The notes: a model not told the origin generated them from the letters alone. A stretch of DNA of 64,000 nucleotides from Chitinophaga deserti (GCF_003149455.1 NZ_QFFK01000001.1:873935-937934); one strand, 5' to 3'. Positions 51,276 through 59,958 are shown, counted from the first letter of the stretch. Translations and numbers: made by a program.

Positions 51276-51309
51276 AAAAGGGCAGCGAGATTTCGCTGCC
51301 CTTTTTTTA
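51276..51309 (+). terminator. Terminator of the DUF2911 gene
   Basis: GGGCAGCGA and TCGCTGCCC pair around a 4-nt loop, followed by seven T. Confidence 0.9.
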
Positions 51310-51373
51310 TTTCTGCAATCTGAGATTGGGTCTAAAGAAAAAAGCGGTAAGAATACCGCCTTCAGAAAATTTT

Positions 51374-51394
51374 AACCATATCCTATGAAAAACC
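51374..51394 (+). repeat. 21-bp repeated word, copy 1
   Basis: AACCATATCCTATGAAAAAC plus one C is identical to 63866-63886. It contains an ATG that opens only a five-codon frame here. Confidence 0.5.
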
Positions 51395-51611
51395 TGAGTT
51401 AAAATTATCGGAAATCTCCATACATCTGAGCGCATTCTGGTGAAAGCTGTTATTTTTCTCGTAAGCGATGGAAAAGGGCGGGCGTAATGCCGATAAAGAA
51501 CCCTGAAACCACCAAATGCCCACTGCGAAACGGTTTCAGCGCATACGGCATAGCACATACGTGTCATGTGAGGTTATATTGCGGCAACGGATTCCGGGCG
51601 CGTAAAATCGT

Positions 51612-51619
51612 TACCTTTG
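51612..51619 (+). promoter_or_regulatory. Promoter -7 box before the metB-like gene
   Basis: TACCTTTG is a perfect TAnnTTTG box 25 nt before the ATG. The -33 element is not evident. Confidence 0.4.
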
Positions 51620-51644
51620 GCTTTCCCATAAAATCTAGCAAACC

Positions 51645-52784
51645 ATGAAGTTAGGTACTAAGCTGATCCATGCCGGCGTTGAGCCAGACCCCTCTACCGG
51701 CGCCATTATGACGCCGATTTTCCAGACATCTACCTATGTTCAGGCCGCTCCGGGCGACCATAAGGGCTACGAATACGCCCGGACACAGAACCCTACCCGC
51801 CACGCCCTCCAGAATGCCCTGGCAGCCATAGAAAACGGGAAGCATGGCATTTGCTTCGGAAGCGGCCTCGCTGCCACCGATGCGATCATGAAACTGCTCT
51901 CTCCTGGTGATGAAGTAGTGGCTTCCAGCGACTTATATGGCGGAACCTTCCGGATTTTCACAAAAGTTTTTGCCAAATACGGTATCAAATTCCAGTTTGC
52001 AGACCTCCAGGATGCGGCCCAGCTCAACCAGCACCTCACCCCGGCTACAAAGCTCATCTGGATAGAGACGCCTACCAACCCCATGCTCAATATCATCGAT
52101 ATTGCCGCCTGCGCTGCCATAGCCAAAGGAAAAGGCATCCTGCTGGCGGTCGATAATACCTTTGCTTCCCCTTATCTCCAGAACCCGCTTGATCTCGGAG
52201 CTGATATAGTGGTACATTCTGCCACAAAATACCTTGGCGGGCATAGTGATGTGGTACATGGTGCCGTGATCGTAAAAGACGACGCCCTTGCCCAGCAACT
52301 GGCCTTTATTCAGAACAGTTGTGGTGCCGTACCGGGCCCGCAGGATTGCTTCCTGGTACTCCGTGGTATTAAAACCCTACATGTACGCATGCAGCGCCAT
52401 TGCGAGAACGGTGAGGCCGTAGCCCGCTACCTCCGGGAGCATCCTAAAGTAGGGAAAGTGTACTGGTGCGGCTTCGAAGACCATCCTAACCACGATATCG
52501 CCAAAAAGCAGATGCGCGGCTTCGGCGGCATGATTTCTTTTACCCTGAAAGATGATAGTATGGATGCCGCCCTGAAAGTACTCAGCGGCACGCATCTCTT
52601 TTCCCTGGCCGAGTCTCTGGGTGGTGTGGAAAGCCTGATAGGCCATCCGGCATCCATGACGCATGCTTCCATTCCACGGGAAGAAAGGCTGAAAAATGGC
52701 CTGACAGATTCCCTGATCAGGCTGAGCGTAGGCATTGAAGATGTGTCTGATCTGATCGAAGACCTTAAAAAAGCCTTAAGCTGA
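51645..52784 (+). CDS. Cystathionine gamma-synthase/lyase family PLP enzyme
   Basis: A 379-residue Cys/Met-metabolism PLP enzyme of fold type I. PLP-binding Lys195 is in HSATKYLGGH; also seen are YEYARTQNPT, the YGGT loop, DNTFASPYLQNPL and SLAESLGGVESLIGHP near the end. Such enzymes make cystathionine from O-acyl-homoserine and Cys (MetB) or split cystathionine (MetC/CGL-type); the sequence alone does not decide, though similarity of the SLGGVESL region is shared by both. Cytosolic homotetramer. Single gene followed by TIGR02757 after about 100 nt. Confidence 0.92.
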   Translation: MKLGTKLIHAGVEPDPSTGAIMTPIFQTSTYVQAAPGDHKGYEYARTQNPTRHALQNALAAIENGKHGICFGSGLAATDAIMKLLSPGDEVVASSDLYGGTFRIFTKVFAKYGIKFQFADLQDAAQLNQHLTPATKLIWIETPTNPMLNIIDIAACAAIAKGKGILLAVDNTFASPYLQNPLDLGADIVVHSATKYLGGHSDVVHGAVIVKDDALAQQLAFIQNSCGAVPGPQDCFLVLRGIKTLHVRMQRHCENGEAVARYLREHPKVGKVYWCGFEDHPNHDIAKKQMRGFGGMISFTLKDDSMDAALKVLSGTHLFSLAESLGGVESLIGHPASMTHASIPREERLKNGLTDSLIRLSVGIEDVSDLIEDLKKALS

Positions 52785-52807
52785 TAGGATTGTTGGGTCA
52801 ATCTGCT

Positions 52808-52815
52808 TACTTTTA
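52808..52815 (+). promoter_or_regulatory. Promoter -7-like box before the TIGR02757 gene
   Basis: TACTTTTA, one mismatch to TAnnTTTG, 68 nt before the chosen ATG. Confidence 0.25.
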
Positions 52816-52883
52816 GCACATTACACCTACATGCCTCCCGGTCCTGCAAATGGTTGGGGGCATTTTTTCCATATACTACGACC

Positions 52884-53657
52884 ATGAAGTTCCAGCAACT
52901 GAAAGAATTTTTAGACGCCAAAGCGGATCATTACGACCAGCCTGCCTTCATAGCGGGCGATCCGGTGAGTATCCCACACCGGTATTCGAAACTGCAGGAT
53001 ATTGAGATTTCGGGATTGTTTGCGGCCATCCTCGCCTGGGGTAACCGCACTACCATTATCAACAAGTGTTCCGAACTGATGGAGCTTTTTGATAATGCCC
53101 CCTATGATTATATCCTGAATCATGACCCGCGCGACCGGATGAAGCTCATGAATTTCAGGCACCGCACGTTTAACGGGCTGGACCTCCTCTATTTCGTGGA
53201 GTTCCTCCAGCATTATTATACCAACGTTACTTCCCTTGAATTTGCCTTCAGCGGGCACCTTCAGCCGGAAGACACCTCGGTGGAAAACGCCCTTACCGGC
53301 TTCCACCAGATATTTTTTGCCATGGAGCATCCGGACAGGACGCGCAAACATATCTCCACCCCAGCGCGTAACAGCGCCTGCAAAAGGCTCAACATGTACC
53401 TGCGGTGGATGGTGCGCCAGGATAAAAATGGCGTGGATTTTGGACTGTGGAAGCATATTTCGCCCACGCAGCTCGTTTGCCCGGTGGATATCCATGTCAG
53501 CCGCGTAGCTGCCAGGCTCGGCCTCATTCAGAGTGCTGATGCCAACTGGAAAACGGCTCTCGAGCTTACCAGCCAGCTGCGACTGATGGATCCCGCAGAC
53601 CCTGTGAAATACGATTTCGCATTGTTCGGGCTGGGGGTCATTGAAAAATACGTTTGA
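52884..53657 (+). CDS. TIGR02757 (DUF2400) family protein
   Basis: A 257-residue protein of the TIGR02757 family, frequent in Bacteroidota and Proteobacteria. Characteristic residues: QQLKEFLDAKADHYD, GDPVSIPHRY, EISGLFAAILAWGNRTTI and CKRLNMYLRWMVR, then PLDIHVSRVAARLGL-type (here PVDIHVSRVAARLGL). The pattern of helices and the late HhH-like segment recall DNA glycosylase/HhH-GPD folds, but no activity is known to me. I start at MKFQQLKEF; ten upstream codons are open without support. DUF6263 follows after 15 nt. Confidence 0.85.
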   Translation: MKFQQLKEFLDAKADHYDQPAFIAGDPVSIPHRYSKLQDIEISGLFAAILAWGNRTTIINKCSELMELFDNAPYDYILNHDPRDRMKLMNFRHRTFNGLDLLYFVEFLQHYYTNVTSLEFAFSGHLQPEDTSVENALTGFHQIFFAMEHPDRTRKHISTPARNSACKRLNMYLRWMVRQDKNGVDFGLWKHISPTQLVCPVDIHVSRVAARLGLIQSADANWKTALELTSQLRLMDPADPVKYDFALFGLGVIEKYV

Positions 53658-53672
53658 TCAAAGTAAGTGATA

Positions 53673-54611
53673 ATGAAGAAACTCACCGGACTGGTAGCGC
53701 TGTGCTGCCTCGCCTTATCCCTCTCCGCGCAGGACTATGTGGAGCTGAATTACAAACTGAAAACAGGGAGTGAATTTTCGCTGAGCCAGGAAAGCCGCAG
53801 TGAAACCTACATTACGGTAAGCGAAGTAATCCAGCGCACCACCCGCGATTACAATAATAAAATGTCTGTTAAGGTAACCGATGCCAATCCCGGCAAGTAT
53901 ACCCTGGCATGGGCCTATACCGACATCAAGTTTAACTTCAACGCCAAGAACCAGAATATTTACGTAGATGCCAAAACAGACCATCCGGACGAGCCGCTGC
54001 AGGGTGCGCTTAAACTGATGCTCAACCAATCCTTCACGGTAGAAATACAGGGGAATGGTTCCATCGTAAAAGTGGATGGCCTCGATGCATTGTTAGACAA
54101 GGCTTCGGAAGCATTCGCCAAACTGAAAACTGATGAGCGCGATGCTTATAAGAAGCTCCTGAAAGACCAGTTTGGTACCGATGCATTCCGCGGGTGGCTG
54201 GAGCAGCTGCTGGTCATCTACCCCGTACATGGCATTAAAAACGGCACACAGTGGGAAGAAAGCGTTCCGCTCCGCGGAGGGCTTAAAGGCCGCATAGATC
54301 TCTACTGGAACCTCCAGCACTGGGATGGCCAGACCGCCAAGATCAATACCACCGGTAATATCAAAACCGATAAGGTGGAAACCTTTACCATAGAAGAAGG
54401 TATTCAGGCAACTGCTTCTATTGACGGTACGCTTACCACCAACTATCTCATCAACCGCGAAAGCGGTTTCCCCAGCATTGCCGTGCAGAACACAGAAATG
54501 AAGGGAGAATATGTTTATCTGGCCAACCGTAAGAAGCAGCTTAAAAAGGATCTGAAAGTGCCGGTAAAAATCGTTACTAACGCCTCCTATAAGATCAAGC
54601 AGATCAAATAA
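53673..54611 (+). CDS. DUF6263 family secreted protein
   Basis: A 312-residue exported protein (signal ending at LSAQ, residue 19). It is beta-rich throughout, with YVELNYKLKTGSEF, a long central domain containing DAYKKLLKDQFG and VHGIKNGTQWEESVPLRGG, typical of DUF6263. The family is Bacteroidota-specific and unstudied. I chose ATG 53673; a GTG 6 nt upstream is in frame. The stop overlaps the start of the next gene (TAATG), so the two are translationally coupled; the TIGR02757 gene is 15 nt upstream. Confidence 0.8.
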   Translation: MKKLTGLVALCCLALSLSAQDYVELNYKLKTGSEFSLSQESRSETYITVSEVIQRTTRDYNNKMSVKVTDANPGKYTLAWAYTDIKFNFNAKNQNIYVDAKTDHPDEPLQGALKLMLNQSFTVEIQGNGSIVKVDGLDALLDKASEAFAKLKTDERDAYKKLLKDQFGTDAFRGWLEQLLVIYPVHGIKNGTQWEESVPLRGGLKGRIDLYWNLQHWDGQTAKINTTGNIKTDKVETFTIEEGIQATASIDGTLTTNYLINRESGFPSIAVQNTEMKGEYVYLANRKKQLKKDLKVPVKIVTNASYKIKQIK

Positions 54612-54946
54612 TGGAACAGCGACACCTGGAAGAAGCCGGAACCTGGCTGGTGGAAAATGCTGGTATTAACCTGCCCTCCGCCTTCACCATGGAAGATCTC
54701 GAGAATACGCTTGCTGCTGCGCTCGAAGCACTTGTAGAGAGCAACTTCCAGCAGTTTGTATTGCTCCTTTACCAGGTAGATGTACCGGAGAATAAGGTTA
54801 AAACCATACTCGCCAGCGAAAGTTATCCGGATGTTTACCGGTCTGTTGCCAGGCTGATCATAGAACGGCAAACAGAGAAAATCATCTCCCGGGAAAAGTA
54901 CCGCCAGTCGCCTGACTCCCTCGCCAGTGATGCGGAAAAATGGTAA
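54611..54946 (+). CDS. Small helical protein coupled to DUF6263
   Basis: A 111-residue, fully helical, acidic cytosolic protein (no signal). Sequence features: EDLENTLAAALEALVESNFQ, QFVLLLYQVDVPENKVK, and SVARLIIERQTEKIISREKY. I know it as a common uncharacterised small protein in Chitinophagaceae, usually in this position. Its start overlaps the DUF6263 stop by one base. Ends at a bidirectional terminator. Confidence 0.8.
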   Translation: MEQRHLEEAGTWLVENAGINLPSAFTMEDLENTLAAALEALVESNFQQFVLLLYQVDVPENKVKTILASESYPDVYRSVARLIIERQTEKIISREKYRQSPDSLASDAEKW

Positions 54947-54961
54947 AAACTAATATAAAAA

Positions 54962-54992
54962 GAAGCCGCCCCGGTATTACCAGGGCGGCTTC
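54962..54992. terminator. Bidirectional terminator
   Basis: GAAGCCGCCC and GGGCGGCTTC form a perfect 10-bp stem around an 11-nt loop, with A-run before and T-run after. Confidence 0.88.
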
Positions 54993-55011
54993 TTTTATTT
55001 TACAGATTCAA

Positions 55012-55674
55012 TTATTTGTCAAACATCAGCGTCTTAACCTTGTCTTTATCTTCCTTCTCTTTTTCCAGGTCGAAGAATGTCCCGAACACCCGGTCCCAGA
55101 ATGCGGAGCTTACACCAAAGCCTTTGTCGTCGCTTTTATAATGATGCAGGTGATGATTGCGCCAGAGCGGCTTCAGGAACCTGAAAGGCGGGTTCCAGGC
55201 ATGGATGGCGTAGTGCATGCTGCCATACATTAGATACCCCAGCAGAAACCCGGGGAAGAACATAAACGTCGTCTCCCGCAGGAATATATATATGCCGCCA
55301 AATATCAGTGAAGCAAGGATGAGGCTGGGAACAGGCGGCATAAAGAGCCGCTGCTTATCGCGAGGGTATTCGTGATGGTTGCCATGCAACACATAAATAA
55401 AGCGGGTCATACGCGGGCTTTCAGTTACCATGTGAAAAATCCAGCGATGCATGATGTATTCGAAAAAGGACCAGAAAAACATGGCGCCGAAAAATACCAG
55501 CGCTATACGCCCTACGCTGAATCCCAAAGCACTGTGACTATAATACAGCGAGTATCCGATCAAAGGAAGATACATTCCCCAGATAACGAGGGGGTGGGTT
55601 TTGGTCAGCATTTCCAGATACCGGCTTTCAAAAAGTTTTGCCTGTCCTTTATTCTTGATCTTCTCAAACTTCAT
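55012..55674 (-). CDS. Sterol desaturase / fatty acid hydroxylase family protein
   Basis: A 220-residue integral membrane di-iron oxygenase. The His clusters are complete and in order: HRWIFH, HGNHHEYP, HYAIH and HHLHHY (with NHH before). This pattern matches the FA2H-like hydroxylase group, which adds a hydroxyl at C2 of fatty acids; in sphingolipid-making Bacteroidota such enzymes could act on sphingolipid acyl chains, which is inference. Four helices. ATG at 55674 is preferred over a TTG at 55683. The C-terminus is Lys/Glu-rich. Confidence 0.88.
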   Translation of the reverse strand: MKFEKIKNKGQAKLFESRYLEMLTKTHPLVIWGMYLPLIGYSLYYSHSALGFSVGRIALVFFGAMFFWSFFEYIMHRWIFHMVTESPRMTRFIYVLHGNHHEYPRDKQRLFMPPVPSLILASLIFGGIYIFLRETTFMFFPGFLLGYLMYGSMHYAIHAWNPPFRFLKPLWRNHHLHHYKSDDKGFGVSSAFWDRVFGTFFDLEKEKEDKDKVKTLMFDK

Positions 55675-55744
55675 GACTCCCAAGTTTTAAATTAAACCAT
55701 TTATTTAATCAGTAACAGGAGTAGGGAACCAAATGTTTTGTTGG

Positions 55745-57682
55745 TTATTGTGTGGCCAATAACCGGGGAACAATTACAAATTCATAGTCTTTCAGCTGCA
55801 AATATCGTATCAATTTATGCAATTGAAAATAAAATTTATCCTTCCGCCGGGGGTCAGTACCTATGTGTACCAACAACATAAACCCATTAAGCCCCGCCGG
55901 GCGCAGGTTTTCGTACTGAATGACGGATTCATGGATTTTGTCGCTTGGCAGGTATGATTTCCCCATTTCAGGATAGGTATAGTCTGCATGGGAACGTGTA
56001 CCCGGTGTAAAGTTGATGAGCTGCATCCCCAGATCGTTCGTCCATTTCACGATGCTGTCGTTGTACCATTCATAAGGCGGCAGGAAGTAATGGGGTTCCG
56101 GCAGGCCGAGGCGCGTCATGGCAAGGAGATTCATATCCAGATCAGCCTCAAATTCACTGCGGGTAACCAGCAGGCTGTCGCGCTTCTTCCAGTCGCAATA
56201 CAACAGGTGCTTCCCGGAATGCGGGCCGAGGTAATGCCCATCGGCATACAGACTGCGGATAAGCGATGCAAATGATGGATTCTCATAAAAATCGCCTGTT
56301 AGAAAGAAAGACGCTTTTACTCCCAGGCGCTTCAGTGTTTCCAGTATATGCTTCCCGCCATCGGCATACTCATGCCCTGTAAATACAAGTGCCAGCTGTT
56401 TCCGTGTGGTATCGCCCCGGGTAATGGCTGCCGGCTTTTCTCCCAGTCCCCGAACAGCTTCCCTAAAGCGTGAGAGATCCGGCCTGATGGCAGGCGCGTT
56501 AGCCAGTGCGTAGTCGTACAAAATATCTCCCACCTCACGGAAAAACGGATAGCCGGTTTCTTCATATTCATACTTGCCATCGTTCAGCACCCCGTCGCGG
56601 TTTACATAGATATTCCCTGATACCATGAATTCCAGATTATTCCTGAAATCCGCGAAATAGGCCACATCCGTGAGGTAGCCATACGACCATCCGGTTTTGT
56701 TGAACACCCTGATATGTGAAGGGAGTTTCCGGCGGCCGTCTTTATATCGGAAAAACTTCGTGTAGCTGTCAAAAAATTCCGAAGTATCATACCGCGGGTG
56801 ATCACTTTCGGATGGCAATGCTGCCATCCAGCGGTAGAGGAACCTGTAGTCTTCTTCCTGTAATGCAAACCGCTCCTTAACCGCCACAGACTCCGGGAAT
56901 ATAACGGATCGCAGCAGGCGGTGCAGATCTTCAAGGGGAAAGTAATTATGCCTCGTAAAGTCCATGGGGGTACGGATGAGGCTGTCGTTCCTGTCCCAAT
57001 GCGAATGCCCCACCAGCACGGTTTTACTGTAGTCAAATGCCGCACTGTTATATACCGCGGGCTGACTGTACAATGTTTTCCCGTTCTGCACAAAGCGCAC
57101 GGGATTGGTATGCCGGTTTTCTTCTTCACTCATCGAAACAAAGCGCCGTACGATCCGGACATCTTTAAATCCTTTACTGCGCAAATTATCATGGATATAC
57201 CCCTGCCCCAGGAATTCATACAACCGGTTGTATGCGTCATTATCAGAAACGAGGAATATCTTTTTGATGTATTGCGCAACGGATGGCAGTCCGTTAGCTG
57301 CGGAAGTATCTGTATACACGGCGGATTGGCGGCTCCATGCACTGTCTGTAAGCATAGGCGTCCATTTCCAGAGTTTCAGCTGCCGCATTTTCTCCAGCGC
57401 CAGGAAGGCCAGTGGCATTTTAACGGTGGAGGCAGGATTAAAATACTGGTTACGGTCGGTATTGAAATGCCAGTCGCGGAAGGTGGGATTGCCTTTACTG
57501 TCCCGGGAAATGGTGGTAAAGATGAGTTGAACGTGGAAAGAATCCGGGTTGCTGAGGATATGCCGCAGTTGCGGAGATGCGCGCTGAAAGAGGAGGTCGC
57601 GCAAAGGTGCGTCTGTACGGGCCTGCGCGGTAACTGCGCAGGAATACGGCAGCAAAAGGCATAAAAGGAACCATCTGGACAT
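55745..57682 (-). CDS. Serine hydrolase (class A-like) fused to NodB-like domain
   Basis: A 645-residue exported protein (signal to about VTAQ, residue 20). The first part (about 30-400) is a serine beta-lactamase/PBP-type domain with Ser85-x-x-Lys88 in NPASTVKMP, SDN at 146-148 and KTG at 329-331. The second part (about 425-645) looks like a polysaccharide-deacetylase (NodB) fold: ALVFTGHEYADGG, the HSGKH motif 488-492 and YFLPPYEW (RxPY-like). In NodB the first motif is TFDD; here it is TGHEY, so one metal Asp is missing and activity is uncertain. A protein with both domains should act on peptidoglycan: the serine domain on stem peptides or cell-wall esters, the second on sugar N-acetyls. 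Confidence 0.82.
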   Translation of the reverse strand: MSRWFLLCLLLPYSCAVTAQARTDAPLRDLLFQRASPQLRHILSNPDSFHVQLIFTTISRDSKGNPTFRDWHFNTDRNQYFNPASTVKMPLAFLALEKMRQLKLWKWTPMLTDSAWSRQSAVYTDTSAANGLPSVAQYIKKIFLVSDNDAYNRLYEFLGQGYIHDNLRSKGFKDVRIVRRFVSMSEEENRHTNPVRFVQNGKTLYSQPAVYNSAAFDYSKTVLVGHSHWDRNDSLIRTPMDFTRHNYFPLEDLHRLLRSVIFPESVAVKERFALQEEDYRFLYRWMAALPSESDHPRYDTSEFFDSYTKFFRYKDGRRKLPSHIRVFNKTGWSYGYLTDVAYFADFRNNLEFMVSGNIYVNRDGVLNDGKYEYEETGYPFFREVGDILYDYALANAPAIRPDLSRFREAVRGLGEKPAAITRGDTTRKQLALVFTGHEYADGGKHILETLKRLGVKASFFLTGDFYENPSFASLIRSLYADGHYLGPHSGKHLLYCDWKKRDSLLVTRSEFEADLDMNLLAMTRLGLPEPHYFLPPYEWYNDSIVKWTNDLGMQLINFTPGTRSHADYTYPEMGKSYLPSDKIHESVIQYENLRPAGLNGFMLLVHIGTDPRRKDKFYFQLHKLIRYLQLKDYEFVIVPRLLATQ

Positions 57683-57705
57683 ACCTTAAAGCTATAAAAA
57701 TCCGA

Positions 57706-57713
57706 TATATTTG
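57706..57713 (+). promoter_or_regulatory. Promoter -7 box before the FAH-like gene
   Basis: TATATTTG is a perfect TAnnTTTG box 25 nt before the ATG at 57739; -33 element weak. Confidence 0.4.
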
Positions 57714-57738
57714 GCGCCAGAACACCAAAACCAACGCA

Positions 57739-58755
57739 ATGAAACTCGTAACCTATATACGGGAAGATGTAGATCAGCTGGCCATGCTTGTAAACGGGCA
57801 GCTTTATAACCTGCAGGACCTCCACCCCGAGCTTCCTACCACCATGCATATGTTTTTGCAGATGTGGGAAGAAGTGATTGACCTGGCTAAAGCGATTGAT
57901 GCCCGGCTGAAAGAAGGCCATTCTCCCCGTGCCAATATCCACGGTGTACCATTCGAAGAAGTACAACTGCTGGCCCCGGTGCCATTCCCTACCAGCTGCC
58001 GCGATGGCTATGCCTTCCGCCAGCATGTGGCCGCCGCACGCAGAAACCGCCGTGTGGATATGATCCCCGAGTTTGATCAGTATCCCATCTTTTACTTTAC
58101 CAACCACAACGCCATCCAGGGCCCCGGCGATATACTCTGTATGCCCGACCACTTCCAGCAGCTCGACTTTGAACTGGAAGCAGCCATCGTGATCTGTAAG
58201 CGTGGCCGTAACATCCCTGCATCAGAGGCCGACGATTACATCGGCGGATATATGATCATGAACGACATGAGCGCCCGCCTGCTGCAGATGGAAGAAATGA
58301 AGCTCAACCTTGGTCCTGCCAAAGGCAAAGACTTCAGCACCGTAATAGGCCCCATGCTGGTTACGCCTGATGAACTGGAGCCGTATCGTATTCCCGCCAA
58401 AGAAGGGCATACCGGAAATAACTACAATCTGAAAATGCGCTGTTGGGTAAATGGCGTACAGGTGAGTGAAGGTAACATGGGCGATATGGACTGGACTTTC
58501 GCGGAGATCGTTGAGCGCTGTGCATATGGTGCCGACATTCTCCCCGGCGATGTAATCGGTAGCGGAACGGTAGGTACCGGCTGCTTCCTGGAGCTGAACG
58601 GCACCGGTAAACTCAATGACCCCAACTACCAGGTACAATGGCTGCAGGCCGGCGATGTAGTGGAAATGGAAATAGACGGGCTGGGTAAACTGACGAACAC
58701 CATTGTAGCAGAAGAAAGCGACTTTTCCATCCTTGCACAAAAGAAAAATATTTAA
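57739..58755 (+). CDS. Fumarylacetoacetate hydrolase family protein
   Basis: A 338-residue protein with a FAH-type metal-dependent catalytic fold. It has the acid-rich ligand set (in LDFELEAAIVI, with the FELE residues) and the GSGTVGTGCFLEL and VVEMEIDGLGKL parts seen in FAH and related 2-oxo-acid hydrolases/decarboxylases. FAH proper splits fumarylacetoacetate in tyrosine breakdown; this size is near the full-length enzyme rather than the short YisK-like type. A flavin-reductase-like gene follows after 9 nt. The substrate is inferred, not proven. Confidence 0.9.
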   Translation: MKLVTYIREDVDQLAMLVNGQLYNLQDLHPELPTTMHMFLQMWEEVIDLAKAIDARLKEGHSPRANIHGVPFEEVQLLAPVPFPTSCRDGYAFRQHVAAARRNRRVDMIPEFDQYPIFYFTNHNAIQGPGDILCMPDHFQQLDFELEAAIVICKRGRNIPASEADDYIGGYMIMNDMSARLLQMEEMKLNLGPAKGKDFSTVIGPMLVTPDELEPYRIPAKEGHTGNNYNLKMRCWVNGVQVSEGNMGDMDWTFAEIVERCAYGADILPGDVIGSGTVGTGCFLELNGTGKLNDPNYQVQWLQAGDVVEMEIDGLGKLTNTIVAEESDFSILAQKKNI

Positions 58756-58764
58756 CAGACAGGC

Positions 58765-59652
58765 ATGAGAGTAGATCCCTCGGAAGTAAAAACCTCTGCG
58801 CTCCACGCGTACCTGTTGGGTGCGGTGGCACCGCGCCCGATATGCTTCGCCAGCACGATTGATGCAGACGGGCAGCCCAATCTGAGCCCCTTCAGTTTCT
58901 TCAACGTATTTGGCTCTAACCCGCCCACACTGGTATTTTCCCCTTCCCGCCGGGTGCGCGACAATACGGTTAAGCACACACTGGAAAACGTATATGCTAC
59001 CGGCGAGGTGGTGATTAACGTGGTGAGCTATGCCATGGTGCAACAGGCATCTTTAGCAAGCTGTGAATATCCGCGTGGTATTGATGAGTTTGTAAAAGCA
59101 GGCTTCACTCCGCTGCCGTCAGAAAAGGTAAAGCCTTTCCGCGTGGCGGAAAGCCCTGTGCAAATGGAGTGTAAGGTGAAAGACATTATAGAAACCGGTA
59201 CCGGAGGCGGAGCGGGTAACCTTGTGATCTGCGAGCCCATACTGTTACATGTCAATGACAACATCCTCGATACAGATGGTAAAATAGACCCGCAAAAAAT
59301 TGATCTGGTAGCGCGTATGGGAGGTGATTACTATTGCCGTGCCTCCGGCACGGCGGTATTCGAAGTAGCCAAGCCTAATACGCAACTGGGTATAGGAGTA
59401 GATGCTTTACCGGCTTCCATCCGCCAGAGCCATGTGCTTACCGGTAACAATCTGGGCCAGCTGGGGAATGTAAATACAATGCCTCCTGTAGACCCGGCGT
59501 TTACCGATGAGCATCTTACCAACATCATCCAGTATTTCTCCATCAATCCCGAAGAGATGGAAAAAGAACTGCACCGCTATGCCAAACAGCTCCTGGATTC
59601 CCATAAGGTGAACGAAGCCTGGCAGGTGCTACTGGCAGGCAATCAGGAATAG
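58765..59652 (+). CDS. Flavin reductase-like (FMN-binding split barrel) protein
   Basis: A 295-residue protein whose first 190 residues form a flavin-reductase-like domain: PRPICFASTIDADGQPNLSP, FSFFNVFGSNPPTLVF and the TVKHTLENVYATGEVVINV region. These proteins bind FMN and use NAD(P)H or act as oxygenase components. A roughly 100-residue C-terminal extension (from ALPASIRQSHVLTGNN) is helical and not typical of the short reductases. It is 9 nt after the FAH-like gene, so the pair probably degrades an aromatic or related compound. Confidence 0.88.
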   Translation: MRVDPSEVKTSALHAYLLGAVAPRPICFASTIDADGQPNLSPFSFFNVFGSNPPTLVFSPSRRVRDNTVKHTLENVYATGEVVINVVSYAMVQQASLASCEYPRGIDEFVKAGFTPLPSEKVKPFRVAESPVQMECKVKDIIETGTGGGAGNLVICEPILLHVNDNILDTDGKIDPQKIDLVARMGGDYYCRASGTAVFEVAKPNTQLGIGVDALPASIRQSHVLTGNNLGQLGNVNTMPPVDPAFTDEHLTNIIQYFSINPEEMEKELHRYAKQLLDSHKVNEAWQVLLAGNQE

Positions 59653-59741
59653 GAAAGATGGTTAATTTACTATCAGAAATACCACTTTCGCCTTGGTTTA
59701 GGGGCGTTCACAAAGCACTCATTATCAATCAATTAATAACG

Positions 59742-59843
59742 ATCCTTCATCCAACCTTCATCCAACCTATATCAAAAGGTATATTTTGCTGAAGGTTGGA
59801 TGAAGGTTGGATGAAGGTTGGATGAAGGATTGATGAAGGATGG
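59742..59843. repeat. Long inverted repeat of 11-bp units
   Basis: A 26-nt left arm (59742-59767) is the exact reverse complement of 59805-59830. The arms consist of 11-bp units ATCCAACCTTC on the left and GAAGGTTGGAT on the right; the right side has three exact units (59791, 59802, 59813) and two decaying ones to 59843, the left two. The 37-nt loop holds an extra unit. It could fold as a very stable stem in RNA or DNA. Confidence 0.85.
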
Positions 59844-59890
59844 AACACGTTAATCCGGTACGATATTAACAGTTGGAACTGTCACAAATG

Positions 59891-59936
59891 AAAAGGGCCA
59901 TCTCCTTGTTTTACGAACATTGGAGACGGCCCTTTT
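59891..59936 (-). terminator. Terminator of the DUF4197 gene
   Basis: AAAAGGGCCATCTCC and GGAGACGGCCCTTTT form a 15-bp stem with one mismatch; loop of 16 nt. Confidence 0.8.
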
Positions 59937-59958
59937 CGATTATACGGGTGTGTAATAC

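Larger units (their letters stand above)
51310..51644. other. Gap upstream of the trans-sulfuration enzyme
   Basis: About 335 bases. It holds a GCGGTA/TACCGC hairpin near 51345-51360, one copy of a 21-bp word shared with 63866, and a TAnnTTTG box at 51612. I looked for a SAM riboswitch because the next gene is in methionine metabolism and saw none. Confidence 0.45.
59653..59958. other. Gap holding the 11-bp repeat hairpin
   Basis: About 306 bases between converging genes. It contains the long inverted repeat of 11-bp units at 59742-59843 and the terminator at 59891-59936; nothing else is seen. Confidence 0.6.

Noticed and set aside
51307..51567. 86-residue minus-strand frame upstream of the trans-sulfuration enzyme
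   Set aside because: Runs through a terminator hairpin and the 21-bp word; unusual residue mix; no homology recognised.
51310..51644. Possible SAM riboswitch before the methionine-type gene
   Set aside because: I looked for the SAM-I core and kink-turn sequences and found none.
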